Positions 1 to 9,433 of a stretch of DNA of 64,000 nt are shown one piece after another (positions within the stretch are counted from its first letter, which is position 1; each line of letters starts with the position of its first letter). Source of the stretch: Halopseudomonas yangmingensis (GTDB lineage: Bacteria; Pseudomonadota; Gammaproteobacteria; Pseudomonadales; Pseudomonadaceae); NCBI RefSeq assembly GCF_900114825.1, contig NZ_FOUI01000001.1:62001-126000 (forward strand). The letters are read 5' to 3'. The translations under genes were made by a program, and so were the position numbers. The notes below the pieces were generated by a model. That model saw nothing but the letters and a program-made list of their open reading frames with translations. It ran no database searches and had not been told where the DNA came from.

Positions 1-887
1 TCAGTTCCGATGATTTCGAGGATTTTCGTGAGGCGTTGCAAAAACTCACGCTGAACGATGCCTCCCTGCATTTCGAGCCGGAAAGCTCCGAGGCGCTGGG
101 CTTTGGTTTCCGCTGTGGATTCCTCGGCATGCTGCACATGGAGATCATCCAGGAACGTCTGGAGCGTGAATACGATCTGGATCTGATCACCACCGCACCG
201 ACGGTAATCTTCGAAGTGGTAAAGAAGGACGGCGAGGTCATCTATGTTGATAACCCGTCGAAGCTGCCTGATCCGTCAATGATCGAGGAGATGCGCGAGC
301 CTATCGTGCGCGCCAACATTCTGGTGCCGCAGGACCATCTGGGCAGTGTGATCACCCTCTGTATCGAGAAGCGTGGCGTGCAGCATGACATGGTGTTCCT
401 CGGTAATCAGGTGCAGGTCACCTATGATCTGCCGATGAATGAGGTGGTACTGGATTTCTTTGACCGTCTGAAATCGGTCAGCCGTGGTTACGCCTCGCTG
501 GATTACAGTTTCGATCGTTTCCAGCCGGCCAAGCTGGTCCGTCTGGATGTGTTGATCAACGGTGAGAAGGTCGATGCACTGGCGTTGATCGTGCATCGTG
601 ACAATGCCGCCTACAAGGGCCGCCAGTTGGTCGAGAAGATGAAGGATCTGATCCCTCGGCAGATGTTCGATGTGGCGATCCAGGCGGCCATTGGTGGTCA
701 GGTCTGTGCCCGTTCCACGGTCAAGGCGTTGCGCAAGAACGTTCTGGCCAAGTGTTACGGTGGTGACGCCAGTCGCAAGAAAAAACTGCTGGAGAAACAG
801 AAGGCCGGCAAGAAGCGCATGAAGCAGGTAGGCAGTGTGGAGATTCCGCAGGAAGCCTTCCTTGCCGTGCTCAAGGTCGACAACTAG
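1..887 (+). CDS. lepA: Elongation factor 4 (LepA), 3' part only
   Basis: Ribosome-associated translational GTPase that remodels stalled or mis-translocated ribosomes. The gene begins before the window; the open frame is entered at base 3 and about 294 residues of the C-terminal half remain. The stretch [20 protein letters not shown] and the final lysine-rich tail ([19 protein letters not shown]) are characteristic of LepA and of its unique C-terminal domain. The G domain lies off the left edge, so it cannot be checked. It ends 16 bases before lepB, the classical lepA-lepB arrangement in which the two are co-transcribed. The identification is firm. Confidence 0.96.
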   Translation, partial: SSDDFEDFREALQKLTLNDASLHFEPESSEALGFGFRCGFLGMLHMEIIQERLEREYDLDLITTAPTVIFEVVKKDGEVIYVDNPSKLPDPSMIEEMREPIVRANILVPQDHLGSVITLCIEKRGVQHDMVFLGNQVQVTYDLPMNEVVLDFFDRLKSVSRGYASLDYSFDRFQPAKLVRLDVLINGEKVDALALIVHRDNAAYKGRQLVEKMKDLIPRQMFDVAIQAAIGGQVCARSTVKALRKNVLAKCYGGDASRKKKLLEKQKAGKKRMKQVGSVEIPQEAFLAVLKVDN

Positions 888-903
888 GGATAATTGAACC
901 GAC

Positions 904-1782
904 ATGCATCTGAACTTTCCGTTGATTCTGGTGCTGGCAACTGCCATCACCGGTCTGCTGGTGTTGCTGGATCGCCTGTGGCTGGCGCCGGGACGCCGGC
1001 GTGCCCAGGCCAACTATCAACAGCAGGTGGATGCGGTTAATCCGCTGACCCTTGAAAAGCTCGGCAAGGAGCCTGTACTGATCGAGTATTCACGCTCGTT
1101 CTTTCCGGTGTTGGCAGTTGTGCTGGTGCTGCGCTCCTTTCTGGTAGAACCTTTTCAGATTCCTTCCGGCTCCATGAAGCCGACCCTGGAGGTCGGTGAT
1201 TTCATTCTGGTCAACAAGTTTGCCTACGGTATCCGTCTGCCGGTACTGGATACCAAGATTATCCCTGTGGGTGATCCGGAACGCGGAGATGTCATGGTTT
1301 TCCGCTACCCTAATGATCCGCGCATCAACTACATCAAGCGCGTGGTGGGCTTGCCGGGTGACCGGGTGGCTTATGTTGATAAGCAGTTGTTTATCAACGG
1401 TGAACAGGTGCGTACCGAACTGGTCGAGCAGTTGCAGGATGATGAGGTGCCCGCTGGCCATCCGCTGCAGGCAATGGCGCGAGTCGATGTGGTGCGCGAA
1501 TGGCTTGGTGAAGACGAGCACCGCATTCGTCTGAAAAATCTGGCGCAGCCGGTATTGCCGCAGGAATGGCTGGTGCCGGAAGGGCATTACTTTATGGTGG
1601 GCGACAACCGCGACAATTCGAACGACAGCCGCTTCTGGAATGACCCGCAGATGCCGCAACAGTTGTGGGGAATGGTTCCGGACAACTATATTGTTGGCAA
1701 GGCATTTGCAGTATGGATGCATTGGCCGGATCCCAAGCTGAAAAGCCTGCCGAGCTTCTCCCGCGCTTCGCTGATTCATTGA
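904..1782 (+). CDS. lepB: Signal peptidase I (leader peptidase)
   Basis: Inner-membrane serine protease that removes signal peptides from Sec- and Tat-exported pre-proteins. It has 292 residues, with two N-terminal hydrophobic segments (about 4-22 and 64-82) and the catalytic domain in the periplasm. The nucleophile is Ser90 in PSGSMKPTL and the general base is Lys145 in YIKRVVGLPGD. The GDNRDNSNDSR signature lies near the C-terminus. The ATG at 904 follows lepA closely, so the gene is probably translated from the lepA message. Length and motif order are normal for the S26 family of gammaproteobacteria. Confidence 0.96.
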   Translation: MHLNFPLILVLATAITGLLVLLDRLWLAPGRRRAQANYQQQVDAVNPLTLEKLGKEPVLIEYSRSFFPVLAVVLVLRSFLVEPFQIPSGSMKPTLEVGDFILVNKFAYGIRLPVLDTKIIPVGDPERGDVMVFRYPNDPRINYIKRVVGLPGDRVAYVDKQLFINGEQVRTELVEQLQDDEVPAGHPLQAMARVDVVREWLGEDEHRIRLKNLAQPVLPQEWLVPEGHYFMVGDNRDNSNDSRFWNDPQMPQQLWGMVPDNYIVGKAFAVWMHWPDPKLKSLPSFSRASLIH

Positions 1783-1864
1783 TTCGCGGGCCGGCGGCTT
1801 GCGGGCTTCATGTGTTGCAAAATCAACAAAGACAATAATCAACAACGGATGTAGAGAGGTCACA

Positions 1865-2242
1865 ATGCGCCACACCCAGAAAGGCATGTCGTTCTTTGGC
1901 TGGCTTGCAGTAGTTACCCTGATCGTGTTCGGCATGCTGGTCGCGACCAAGCTGCTACCGATTTATATGGACCACTTCTCGCTGCGCAAGATAGTGACCT
2001 CGGTGAATGATGATGCCAGCATCAACATCCGTTCCATCCGTGACTTCCAGACGCATATCGACAAGGGCATGACGGTCAATGGCATTCGCGATCTCAAGGG
2101 GTCGGAAATTGTCACCATTGTCAGCAGCGGTACCGATACCTATAGCGTGACCATCAAGTACGAGGTGCGAGCGCCCCTGCTGCGCAGCCTTGACCTGCTG
2201 GTGCATTTCGATGAAACACACATAATCAGACCCTTAAAGTGA
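1865..2242 (+). CDS. DUF4845 family small membrane protein
   Basis: A 125-residue protein with one N-terminal transmembrane segment (about residues 9-30) after a short basic start, then a soluble periplasmic domain. I chose the ATG at 1865 because GAGAGG lies just upstream; an in-frame upstream start at 1799 would add residues with no membrane-protein character. DUF4845 proteins sit between lepB and rnc in pseudomonads, as here. The biochemical role is unknown. The stop codon overlaps the GTG start of rnc, so the two are translationally coupled. Membership rests on position, size and topology. Confidence 0.8.
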   Translation: MRHTQKGMSFFGWLAVVTLIVFGMLVATKLLPIYMDHFSLRKIVTSVNDDASINIRSIRDFQTHIDKGMTVNGIRDLKGSEIVTIVSSGTDTYSVTIKYEVRAPLLRSLDLLVHFDETHIIRPLK

Positions 2243-2928
2243 CCAACAAGCTAGACCGACTGCAACGCAGGATTGGCTATCAGTTCAAGGACCAGGAGCT
2301 GCTGCTGCTGGCCCTTACCCACCGCAGCTTTGCCGGGCGTAATAATGAGCGCCTGGAGTTTCTCGGTGATTCCATTCTCAATTTTATTGCGGCCGAGGCG
2401 TTGTTTCAGCGCTTCCCGCAGGCCCGTGAAGGACAGTTGTCGCGCCTGCGCGCACGTCTGGTCAAGGGCGTTACCCTGGCTGAGCTCGCCAAGGGCTTTG
2501 AGCTCGGCGACCATCTGCGGCTGGGATCTGGCGAGCTGAAGAGCGGTGGTTTTCGCCGCGAATCGATTCTTGCCGACGCTACCGAAGCCTTAATTGGCGG
2601 TATCTATCTGGATGCCGGCATGGAGGCGGCGCGTGAGAGGGTACTGGCCTGGCTCGATCAGCATATCGAAGCGCTGACGCTGGTGGATACCAACAAGGAC
2701 CCCAAGACCCGCTTGCAGGAGTTTTTGCAATCGCGCCAGTGCGAGTTACCCCGTTACGAGGTGATTGATAGCAGTGGCGAGGCCCATTGCCGGGTTTTCA
2801 GGGTGGATTGTCGGGTCAGCCTGCTGGGCGATCCGACGTTCGGCGAGGGCAACAGCCGGCGCCTTGCTGAGCAGCAGGCAGCCCAACAGGCACTGATCGC
2901 CCTTGGCGTGGAGAAACATAATGACTGA
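2239..2928 (+). CDS. rnc: Ribonuclease III
   Basis: Double-strand-specific endoribonuclease that processes rRNA precursors and structured mRNAs. It has 229 residues: an N-terminal endonuclease domain with the signature ERLEFLGDS (residues 38-45, containing metal ligands Glu40 and Asp44), a second acidic cluster ADATEA (Asp113 and Glu116), and a C-terminal double-stranded-RNA-binding domain from about residue 155. The start is a GTG that overlaps the stop of the preceding gene. Its own stop overlaps the era start by eight bases, the conserved rnc-era coupling. Confidence 0.96.
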   Translation: MTNKLDRLQRRIGYQFKDQELLLLALTHRSFAGRNNERLEFLGDSILNFIAAEALFQRFPQAREGQLSRLRARLVKGVTLAELAKGFELGDHLRLGSGELKSGGFRRESILADATEALIGGIYLDAGMEAARERVLAWLDQHIEALTLVDTNKDPKTRLQEFLQSRQCELPRYEVIDSSGEAHCRVFRVDCRVSLLGDPTFGEGNSRRLAEQQAAQQALIALGVEKHND

Positions 2929-3820
2929 TAGCACCAGCCGTTGCGGTTATGTGGCCCTGGTTGGCCGGCCGAATGTCGGCAAGTCGACCCTGCTCAACCA
3001 TATCCTTGGTCAGAAGCTGGCAATTACCTCGCGCAAGCCGCAAACCACCCGCCACACCCTCTTGGGTATCAAGACCGAAGGGCCGGTACAGGCGGTGTAT
3101 GTGGACACCCCCGGTATCCACAAGGATAACGACAAGGCGCTCAACCGCTTTATGAACCGCACGGCCACCCAGGCCCTGCGCGATGTCGATCTTGTATTGT
3201 TTCTGGTTGACCGGCTGCGCTGGACCGACGAGGACCAGATGGTGCTGGAGCGGGTGCAGAACGTACGTTGCCCGGTGATTGTGGTGGTCAACAAGGTTGA
3301 CCGTCAGGAAGACAAGAGAGAGTTGTTGCCGCACCTTGAGTGGCTGAGCAAGCAGTTGCCCGAGGCTGAGGTGGTGCCGGTGTCGGCGCTGCACGGGCAG
3401 AATCTTGATCATCTGGAGCAACTGATTGCCGAGCGCTTGCCCGAGGGCGAGCACTTCTACCCGGAAGACCAGCTGACCGACCGCAGTTCGCGCTTTCTGG
3501 CAGCCGAGCTGGTGCGCGAAAAGGTCATGCGCCAACTGGGGGCGGAAATTCCCTATCAGGTCACCGTGGAAATCGAACAGTTCAGTCAGGAAGGCCCGGT
3601 GCTGCATATCCATGCGCTGATTCTGGTCGAGCGGGAAGGCCAGAAGAAGATCATCATCGGCGACGGCGGTGCGCGGATGAAGAAGATCGGCCAGGAAGCC
3701 CGTCTGGACATGCAGAAGCTGTTCGGCAGCAAGGTCATGCTGAATCTCTGGGTCAAGGTCAAGCGCGGCTGGTCCGATGACGAGCGGGCCTTGCACTCGC
3801 TTGGCTACCACTTCGACTGA
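2921..3820 (+). CDS. era: GTPase Era
   Basis: Essential GTPase that binds 16S rRNA and assists 30S maturation. It has 299 residues. The G1 motif GRPNVGKS is at residues 15-22, followed by the switch region with TTRHT, G3 DTPG and G4 NKVD. The KH RNA-binding domain occupies the C-terminal third ([14 protein letters not shown]). The ATG at 2921 lies inside the end of rnc; an earlier in-frame ATG at 2903 would lack family-like sequence. It is part of the lepB-rnc-era-recO-pdxJ-acpS run. Confidence 0.97.
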   Translation: MTDSTSRCGYVALVGRPNVGKSTLLNHILGQKLAITSRKPQTTRHTLLGIKTEGPVQAVYVDTPGIHKDNDKALNRFMNRTATQALRDVDLVLFLVDRLRWTDEDQMVLERVQNVRCPVIVVVNKVDRQEDKRELLPHLEWLSKQLPEAEVVPVSALHGQNLDHLEQLIAERLPEGEHFYPEDQLTDRSSRFLAAELVREKVMRQLGAEIPYQVTVEIEQFSQEGPVLHIHALILVEREGQKKIIIGDGGARMKKIGQEARLDMQKLFGSKVMLNLWVKVKRGWSDDERALHSLGYHFD

Positions 3821-3828
3821 GGCCGGCC

Positions 3829-4533
3829 ATGCAGCCCGAGCTGCGCCCGGCCTGGGTGCTGCATGTGCGGCCCTGGCGCGATAGCAGTGCGCTGGTCGAT
3901 TTATTCTGTCTTGACCAGGGTGTATTGCGTGCAGTCTGGCGCGGTGCCCGTGGCCGTCGTGCTCCGCAGCCACAGCCCTTTGTCCCCTTGTTGCTGGCCT
4001 TGGGCGGACGGGGTGAGCTGGCCACCGTGCACCAGGCCGAGGTTGCCGGCAGCGCACCGCGCCTGCACGGCAACGCATTGTTCAGTGGTTTCTATCTGAA
4101 TGAATTGCTGTTGCGGCTGATGCCCCAGGGTGAGGCGCAGCCGCTGCTGTTTGCCGCCTACCAGTCAGTATTGCAGGCGCTGGCTGACGGACAGCCACTT
4201 GAACCCTTGTTGCGCCAGTTCGAGTGGCAGTTGCTGGAGGCGCTGGGCTATGCCTTCAGCCTCAGCCATGACACCCAGGAAGCGCCCCTGCAGTCGGATG
4301 GCAGCTATTGCTGGCAGGCTGGTGAAGGCTTGCAGCCGGTGGCCGGGCAGACCTCCCCGCAATTGTTTTCCGGGGCCGGGTTGCTGGCTTTTGCCGCCGC
4401 TGACTGGCAGCATCCACAGGCACTGCCCACGGCCAAGCGGCTGATGCGTCTGGTGCTGGCCGGGCTGCTTGGTGACAAGCCGCTGCACAGCCGGCAACTG
4501 TTTCTTTCTCTCAAGGAGTCCGACCGTGACTGA
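3829..4533 (+). CDS. recO: DNA repair protein RecO
   Basis: RecFOR-pathway mediator that loads RecA onto SSB-coated single-stranded DNA and anneals strands. It has 234 residues, starting with an OB-fold region ([19 protein letters not shown]) and continuing into an alpha-helical C-terminal domain. It lacks the zinc-binding cysteines of Gram-positive RecO, as is normal in gammaproteobacteria. It starts 8 bases after era and its stop lies inside the first codons of pdxJ, so the operon is continuous. Identification rests on sequence resemblance and conserved position. Confidence 0.93.
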   Translation: MQPELRPAWVLHVRPWRDSSALVDLFCLDQGVLRAVWRGARGRRAPQPQPFVPLLLALGGRGELATVHQAEVAGSAPRLHGNALFSGFYLNELLLRLMPQGEAQPLLFAAYQSVLQALADGQPLEPLLRQFEWQLLEALGYAFSLSHDTQEAPLQSDGSYCWQAGEGLQPVAGQTSPQLFSGAGLLAFAAADWQHPQALPTAKRLMRLVLAGLLGDKPLHSRQLFLSLKESDRD

Positions 4534-5263
4534 TCGCGTTCTGCTGGGTGTCAACATCGACCATATCGCCACGCTTCGACAGGCGCGAGGCACCCGTTAT
4601 CCTGACCCGGTGCAGGCGGCGCTGGTGGCCGAACAGGCCGGTGCTGACGGCATTACCGTGCACCTGCGCGAGGATCGCCGGCATATTCAGGAGCGCGATG
4701 TTCGGCTGCTGGCCGAGGTGCTGGAAACCCGCATGAATCTCGAGCTGGCGGTAACCGATGAAATGCTCGCATTTGCCGCAGAGATCCGTCCGGCGCATGT
4801 CTGCCTGGTACCCGAGCGGCGCGAGGAATTGACCACCGAGGGTGGTCTGGATGTGGTTGGTAACCGAGCACGGGTAAAGGCGGCTATCGAGCAATTGAGT
4901 GAGCTGGGTTGTGAGGTGTCGTTGTTTATCGATGCCGATCCACGCCAGATCGCCATGGCCCGTGAGCTGCAAGCACCAGTGATCGAGTTGCACACCGGTC
5001 ATTACGCCGAGACCTCCGGTGCAGCACAGGCCGAGGCGCTGGCGCAGATCCGCAGCGGGCTGGCCGAGGCGCGTCGTCTGGGGCTGGTGGTGAATGCCGG
5101 TCATGGCCTGCACTACCACAACGTACAGCCGATTGCCGCGCTGCCGGGGATCAACGAACTGAATATCGGCCATGCGATCATTGCCCGGGCGCTGTTCAGT
5201 GGTCTGCATCAGGCGGTGGTGGATATGCGTGAGCTGATTGAGCGCGCGGCTGGCCCGCGGTGA
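4526..5263 (+). CDS. pdxJ: Pyridoxine 5'-phosphate synthase
   Basis: Condenses 1-deoxy-D-xylulose 5-phosphate with 3-amino-2-oxopropyl phosphate to make pyridoxine 5'-phosphate, the ring-closing step of DXP-dependent vitamin B6 synthesis. It has 245 residues with TIM-barrel motifs [13 protein letters not shown] near the N-terminus, [19 protein letters not shown] in the middle and LHTGHYAE followed by [10 protein letters not shown] toward the end. The start is a GTG at 4526 preceded by AAGGAG. The gene overlaps recO by eight bases and its stop overlaps the GTG of acpS. Confidence 0.96.
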   Translation: MTDRVLLGVNIDHIATLRQARGTRYPDPVQAALVAEQAGADGITVHLREDRRHIQERDVRLLAEVLETRMNLELAVTDEMLAFAAEIRPAHVCLVPERREELTTEGGLDVVGNRARVKAAIEQLSELGCEVSLFIDADPRQIAMARELQAPVIELHTGHYAETSGAAQAEALAQIRSGLAEARRLGLVVNAGHGLHYHNVQPIAALPGINELNIGHAIIARALFSGLHQAVVDMRELIERAAGPR

Positions 5264-5640
5264 TTCGGGGTATAGGCACCGACCTGGTGCTGGTCGAGCG
5301 TATCGAGCAGGCATTGCAGCGCCATGGCGAGCGCTTTGCCCGGCGGATTCTGCAGGATAGCGAGTACCAGCGTTTTGTTACCCATCGGCAGCCGGCGCGT
5401 TACCTGGCCAAACGTTTTGCCGCCAAGGAGGCGGCTTTCAAGGCGCTGGGCACCGGCATGGCTGACGGGCTGTCGTGGCAACAGTTGCGGGTATTGAATG
5501 ATGCCCGCGGTGCGCCGCTGCTGGAACTCAGTGGACGGGCCGCCGAACTGTTACAGGCCGGCGGTGGCGGACGCCTGCTGTTGTCGCTAACCGACGAACG
5601 TGATCACGCCATGGCCTTTGTGGTGTGGTCACTGGCCTGA
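5260..5640 (+). CDS. acpS: Holo-[acyl-carrier-protein] synthase
   Basis: Transfers 4'-phosphopantetheine from CoA to apo-ACP, activating fatty-acid synthesis. It has 126 residues; metal ligands Asp8 (GIGTDLV) and Glu57 ([13 protein letters not shown]) are both present. The start is a GTG overlapping the pdxJ stop. It is the last gene of the rnc-era-recO-pdxJ-acpS operon and converges on gacS with a 21-base gap, where a short GCCTT/AAGGC hairpin without a clear U-tract might act as a weak two-way terminator. Confidence 0.95.
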   Translation: MIRGIGTDLVLVERIEQALQRHGERFARRILQDSEYQRFVTHRQPARYLAKRFAAKEAAFKALGTGMADGLSWQQLRVLNDARGAPLLELSGRAAELLQAGGGGRLLLSLTDERDHAMAFVVWSLA

Positions 5641-5661
5641 AGCCTTGCCGGCGAAGGCCTG

Positions 5662-8409
5662 TCAGCTCTGCAGATTCCGGGCTTGCTGTTGCAGACGACG
5701 GATGGCCTGCAGCAGGTTGTCAATGCTGGACCGGTAATCCTTGCCCAGTTTCAGCGATTCCTCAGCTACCCGGCAACATTCACGCAACTGCGGCACGCCG
5801 CAATAGCGGGTGGCACCGTGTAACCGGTGAACCTGCTCCAGCAGTTCCGCATGCTGGTTGCCGGTGGCCAGCGCTTCGATCAGGCGGTACTCCTCGTCAA
5901 GTCCTTTCAACAGCATGTCCAGCATGTCCTGTGCCAGGTCCTGCTTGCCAGCGGCCAGTTGCAAACCTTCGTTGAGGTCGAGAACGGCAAGGATATTGTC
6001 GGTGTTCGGTGTCGAAGGTGCCGCTGTCGCTCTGCCGGTATTGGCCTGCATGGGCTCCTGGCCGGTCCACTGGCGAATACAGTGGCCCAGTTGTTCCGGA
6101 GTGATCGGCTTGCACAGATAGTCATTCATGCCGCACAGCAGCAACTGGCGACGCTCGTCAGCCAGCGCGTGGGCGGTCAGGGCGATCACGGGGACGGTCG
6201 GGCTGCCACTTTGCTGTTCACGCAGGCGCAGTTCGGCGGTAGTTTGCCGCCCATCCATGCCGGGCATCTGTACATCCATAAAGATCAGGTCGACCGGCTG
6301 GTCAGCCAGCAGTGCGAGCGCCTGCTCGCCGCTCTCGGCAGTCAGGACCCGGGCGCCCATTTCCAGCAGGAAGGTTTGGACCAGCCGCAGGTTGGCCGGG
6401 TTGTCATCAACACAGAGCACGCTCACACCGTCCACGCGTGGCAGTTGGTCGAGACTGTCCTGGCGGCTGGTGTCCGGGTGCAGCAGCCGTGAGGCTGCAC
6501 GGTACAGTTTGCGGTGACAGACGGGGCGGCTCAGTGACTGGCAGTGACTCTGCGGGAGTGAGTCGAGTTCGGGATAGTGCTCATGGCTGTCGCTCAACAG
6601 CATGATGCGGCCGAGATCACGTACAGCCCAGTCTCGAGCCAGTTGAATCACATCCTGCGGGCTGAAATTGTCCAGGCGGGTGCTCAACACCACCAGATCC
6701 ATCGGTGGTTGGCCGGACGGTGGCTGGCGCAGGGTTTGATCCAGTTGTTGCAGGTCGCTGAACAGCCGCAACTGAAGGCCCAGATCCTCCAGCGCGTGTT
6801 GCAATGACTGGCGCGACTGCAGGTGAGGTTCCAGCACGGCGGCACGCATGCCTTCGAAGGGGCGAACCGGCAGGTCGTCACTGACCTGTCGGGATTTGTT
6901 GAGTCGCAGGGTGAACCAGAAGTCGGTGCCCCGGCCGAGTTCGCTGTGCAGGCCGATTTCTCCCTGCATCTGTTCAACCAGACGCTTGGCAATCACCAGC
7001 CCCAGGCCGGTACCCCCGGATTGGCGGGTCAGCGAGTTGTCGACCTGACTGAAGGCGCGGAACAGTGATTTTTGCTGTTCCGCACTCAGGCCCACACCGG
7101 TGTCAGTAACGCTGATGCGCAGCAATACCTGGTGGGCATCCTCGTTTTCCAGCATGACCCTTACGCATACCGAGCCCTGGCGGGTAAATTTGATGGCATT
7201 GCTGATCAGGTTGGCGAGTACCTGCTTGATTCGCTGCGCATCGCCGCTGACCCCCAGAGGGGTATCGCGGTAGATGATACTGGCCAGTTCCAGGTCTTTC
7301 TGATGGGCGGCCGGAGCCAGCATGGTCAGCGTATCCTGAACCAGGTCGCGCAGATTGAACGGCAGGTTTTCCAGGGTCAGTTTGCCGGCCTCGATTTTCG
7401 AGAAGTCGAGAATCTCGTTGATGATCACCAGCAGGTTGTCGGCAGATTTCTCAATGGTGCCCAGATACTCCTGCTGGCGGGGATTCAGCTCGGTACGCTG
7501 CAGCAGATTGCTGAAGCCGAGAATCCCGTTCAGCGGTGTGCGCAGTTCGTGGCTCATGTTGGCGAGGAATTCCGACTTGGTGCGACTGGCTTCCTGGGCA
7601 GCCTTGCGTGCCAGATCCAGTTCGATGTTCTGCACCTCGATGGTTTCCAAGGTCTGGCGAAGATCCTCGGTAGCCTGCTCGATGTTCTGCTGCATTTCGC
7701 CCTGGGCGCTTTGCAGGGCGGCTGCCATGCTGTTGATACCGCCGGCCAGGTCATTCAGTTCGCGGCTGCCGGCATCCCGAAGGCGGATATCGAATTGCCC
7801 GCGGCTGATGTGCTGGATGGCCTGGTTCAGGCGTGCCACCGGGTCGGTGATGTGTCGTCCCAGTAAGCTGACGACCAGAGCACTGAAGCCCAGCCCGGTG
7901 ATGATGGCTGCGAGCATGGCCAGAAGCGCCCGATAGCCCTGCAGTCGGGTCGGGTGCAGATCAAGCTCGACTTCCAGCCAGCCATGCAGCAGTTCGTCGG
8001 TATCGGTCAGTGGTAACAGAAAGCGCCGGCTGTGTTCGCTGGCCTGAATCTGAACGCCACTGTAGAGCGTCTGGTGATTCAGACTCAGGGTGCGGGTTGG
8101 GGGATACATCACCGGGCCACTGTGTTGCAGTTGTTGCTGTTCGGCATCATAGAGGCTGATTGCGCGTACATCGGTGTGGTTCAACGCGCGCTTGAGCAGT
8201 TGACGGGATGTTTCTTCCGAACCTTGTCGCAGGCTGTTGTAGGCCGGTGTGCGCAGATGCTCAACAGTCATCAGACCACGGTCGAGCAGTTGTTGTTCCA
8301 GCAGACTGATATGCTGCCAGCTGAAGAAGATACCCAGAGTTACTGCCAGAACACTGGCGGGAACCAGAGTCATCAGCAGCAGTCGTGCCTTTATGCCGAT
8401 TTGAGTCAT
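5662..8409 (-). CDS. gacS: Hybrid sensor histidine kinase GacS (BarA type)
   Basis: Tripartite membrane sensor kinase that phosphorylates the response regulator GacA, which in pseudomonads drives the small RNAs that titrate RsmA. It has 915 residues from the ATG whose first base is 8409. The order is: first TM near the N-terminus, variable periplasmic sensor region, second TM, HAMP, HisKA with MSHELRTPLNG (His near 287), HATPase with GGTGLGL, a receiver with FMDVQMPGMDG (Asp near 710), and a C-terminal Hpt domain with VHRLHGATRYCG (His near 864). An alternative start lies 11 codons upstream. The divergent position next to cysM is the pseudomonad gacS location and supports GacS over other BarA-like kinases. 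GacA is not in the window. Confidence 0.92.
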   Translation of the reverse strand: MTQIGIKARLLLMTLVPASVLAVTLGIFFSWQHISLLEQQLLDRGLMTVEHLRTPAYNSLRQGSEETSRQLLKRALNHTDVRAISLYDAEQQQLQHSGPVMYPPTRTLSLNHQTLYSGVQIQASEHSRRFLLPLTDTDELLHGWLEVELDLHPTRLQGYRALLAMLAAIITGLGFSALVVSLLGRHITDPVARLNQAIQHISRGQFDIRLRDAGSRELNDLAGGINSMAAALQSAQGEMQQNIEQATEDLRQTLETIEVQNIELDLARKAAQEASRTKSEFLANMSHELRTPLNGILGFSNLLQRTELNPRQQEYLGTIEKSADNLLVIINEILDFSKIEAGKLTLENLPFNLRDLVQDTLTMLAPAAHQKDLELASIIYRDTPLGVSGDAQRIKQVLANLISNAIKFTRQGSVCVRVMLENEDAHQVLLRISVTDTGVGLSAEQQKSLFRAFSQVDNSLTRQSGGTGLGLVIAKRLVEQMQGEIGLHSELGRGTDFWFTLRLNKSRQVSDDLPVRPFEGMRAAVLEPHLQSRQSLQHALEDLGLQLRLFSDLQQLDQTLRQPPSGQPPMDLVVLSTRLDNFSPQDVIQLARDWAVRDLGRIMLLSDSHEHYPELDSLPQSHCQSLSRPVCHRKLYRAASRLLHPDTSRQDSLDQLPRVDGVSVLCVDDNPANLRLVQTFLLEMGARVLTAESGEQALALLADQPVDLIFMDVQMPGMDGRQTTAELRLREQQSGSPTVPVIALTAHALADERRQLLLCGMNDYLCKPITPEQLGHCIRQWTGQEPMQANTGRATAAPSTPNTDNILAVLDLNEGLQLAAGKQDLAQDMLDMLLKGLDEEYRLIEALATGNQHAELLEQVHRLHGATRYCGVPQLRECCRVAEESLKLGKDYRSSIDNLLQAIRRLQQQARNLQS

Positions 8410-8533
8410 TGTGCAGCCTTGGCCGGGGTTTGCCGCTATCATATGCCTTTTGCCCGCCGGCTGATAAGCGCGTCGGGCGGTGTGCGCCTCTGCAGCCGAC
8501 TGCAGGCCGGACAAGCGACGGAATACAACAGCC

Positions 8534-9433
8534 ATGCACAATGAATTTCCCACCATTGCCGACTTTATCGGCAATACCCCGCTGGTGCGCCTGCAGCGGC
8601 TCCCCGGCAAGACCAGCAATACCGTTCTGGTGAAGCTGGAGGGCAACAACCCGGCCGGCTCGGTGAAGGACCGGCCGGCGCTATCGATGATCAGCGAGGC
8701 TGAGCGGCGTGGTGAAATACAGCCCGGCGACACCCTGATCGAAGCGACCTCCGGCAATACCGGGATCGCCCTGGCAATGGCGGCGGCGATCAAGGGCTAC
8801 CGGATGATCCTGATCATGCCGGACAACTCCACCGAGGAACGCAAGGCAGCGATGACCGCCTACGGTGCCGAACTGATTCTGGTCAGCCGTGAGGCGAGCA
8901 TGGAGGGAGCCCGTGACCTGGCGCTGCAGATGCAAGCCGAGGGCAAGGGCAAGGTGCTTGACCAGTTTGCCAACCCGGACAATCCGCTGGCGCATTACCA
9001 CGGTACCGGTCCGGAAATCTGGCGTGATACGCATGGTCGCATTACCCATTTCATCAGCTCGATGGGTACCACCGGTACCATCATGGGCACTTCGCGTTAC
9101 CTCAAGGAAATGAATCCGGAGATCCGCATCGTTGGTCTGCAGCCGATCGAGGGTGCCTCGATTCCCGGTATCCGGCGCTGGCCGGAGGCCTATCTGCCGA
9201 GTATTTTCGACGCCAGCCGGGTCGATCAGGTGGTGGATATGGGGCAGCAGGAGGCGGAGGCGGTGATGCGCCGTCTGGCTCGGGAAGAGGGTATTTTCTG
9301 CGGGGTTTCCTCCGGTGGTGCGGTGGCCGCCGCGCTGCGCATCTCTGCCGAGGTGGAGAACGCCGTGATAGTGGCAATCATCTGTGACCGGGGGGATCGT
9401 TACCTGTCCACCGGTATCTATCAGCAGCCATGA
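8534..9433 (+). CDS. cysM: Cysteine synthase B (O-acetylserine sulfhydrylase)
   Basis: PLP enzyme that makes L-cysteine from O-acetyl-L-serine and sulfide or thiosulfate. It has 299 residues. The PLP lysine is Lys45 in AGSVKDRPA; the substrate-binding loop TSGNTG follows; GVSSGGA near the C-terminus binds the cofactor phosphate. The short C-terminal region and the IEGASIPGIRRWPE stretch fit CysM rather than CysK. I placed the start at the ATG at 8534; the in-frame extension to 8480 lacks family-like sequence. It is divergent from gacS across 124 bases, and its stop overlaps the next ATG. Confidence 0.94.
   Translation: MHNEFPTIADFIGNTPLVRLQRLPGKTSNTVLVKLEGNNPAGSVKDRPALSMISEAERRGEIQPGDTLIEATSGNTGIALAMAAAIKGYRMILIMPDNSTEERKAAMTAYGAELILVSREASMEGARDLALQMQAEGKGKVLDQFANPDNPLAHYHGTGPEIWRDTHGRITHFISSMGTTGTIMGTSRYLKEMNPEIRIVGLQPIEGASIPGIRRWPEAYLPSIFDASRVDQVVDMGQQEAEAVMRRLAREEGIFCGVSSGGAVAAALRISAEVENAVIVAIICDRGDRYLSTGIYQQP

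Noticed and set aside
5641-5661. Intrinsic terminator between acpS and gacS
   Set aside because: The stem GCCTT/AAGGC is only 5 bp and has no U-tract, so it was not listed as a feature.
8410-8793. N-terminal extension of GacS by 128 residues
   Set aside because: It would run through the cysM 5' end and lacks sensor-kinase character; MTQIG followed by the first TM is the sensible start.
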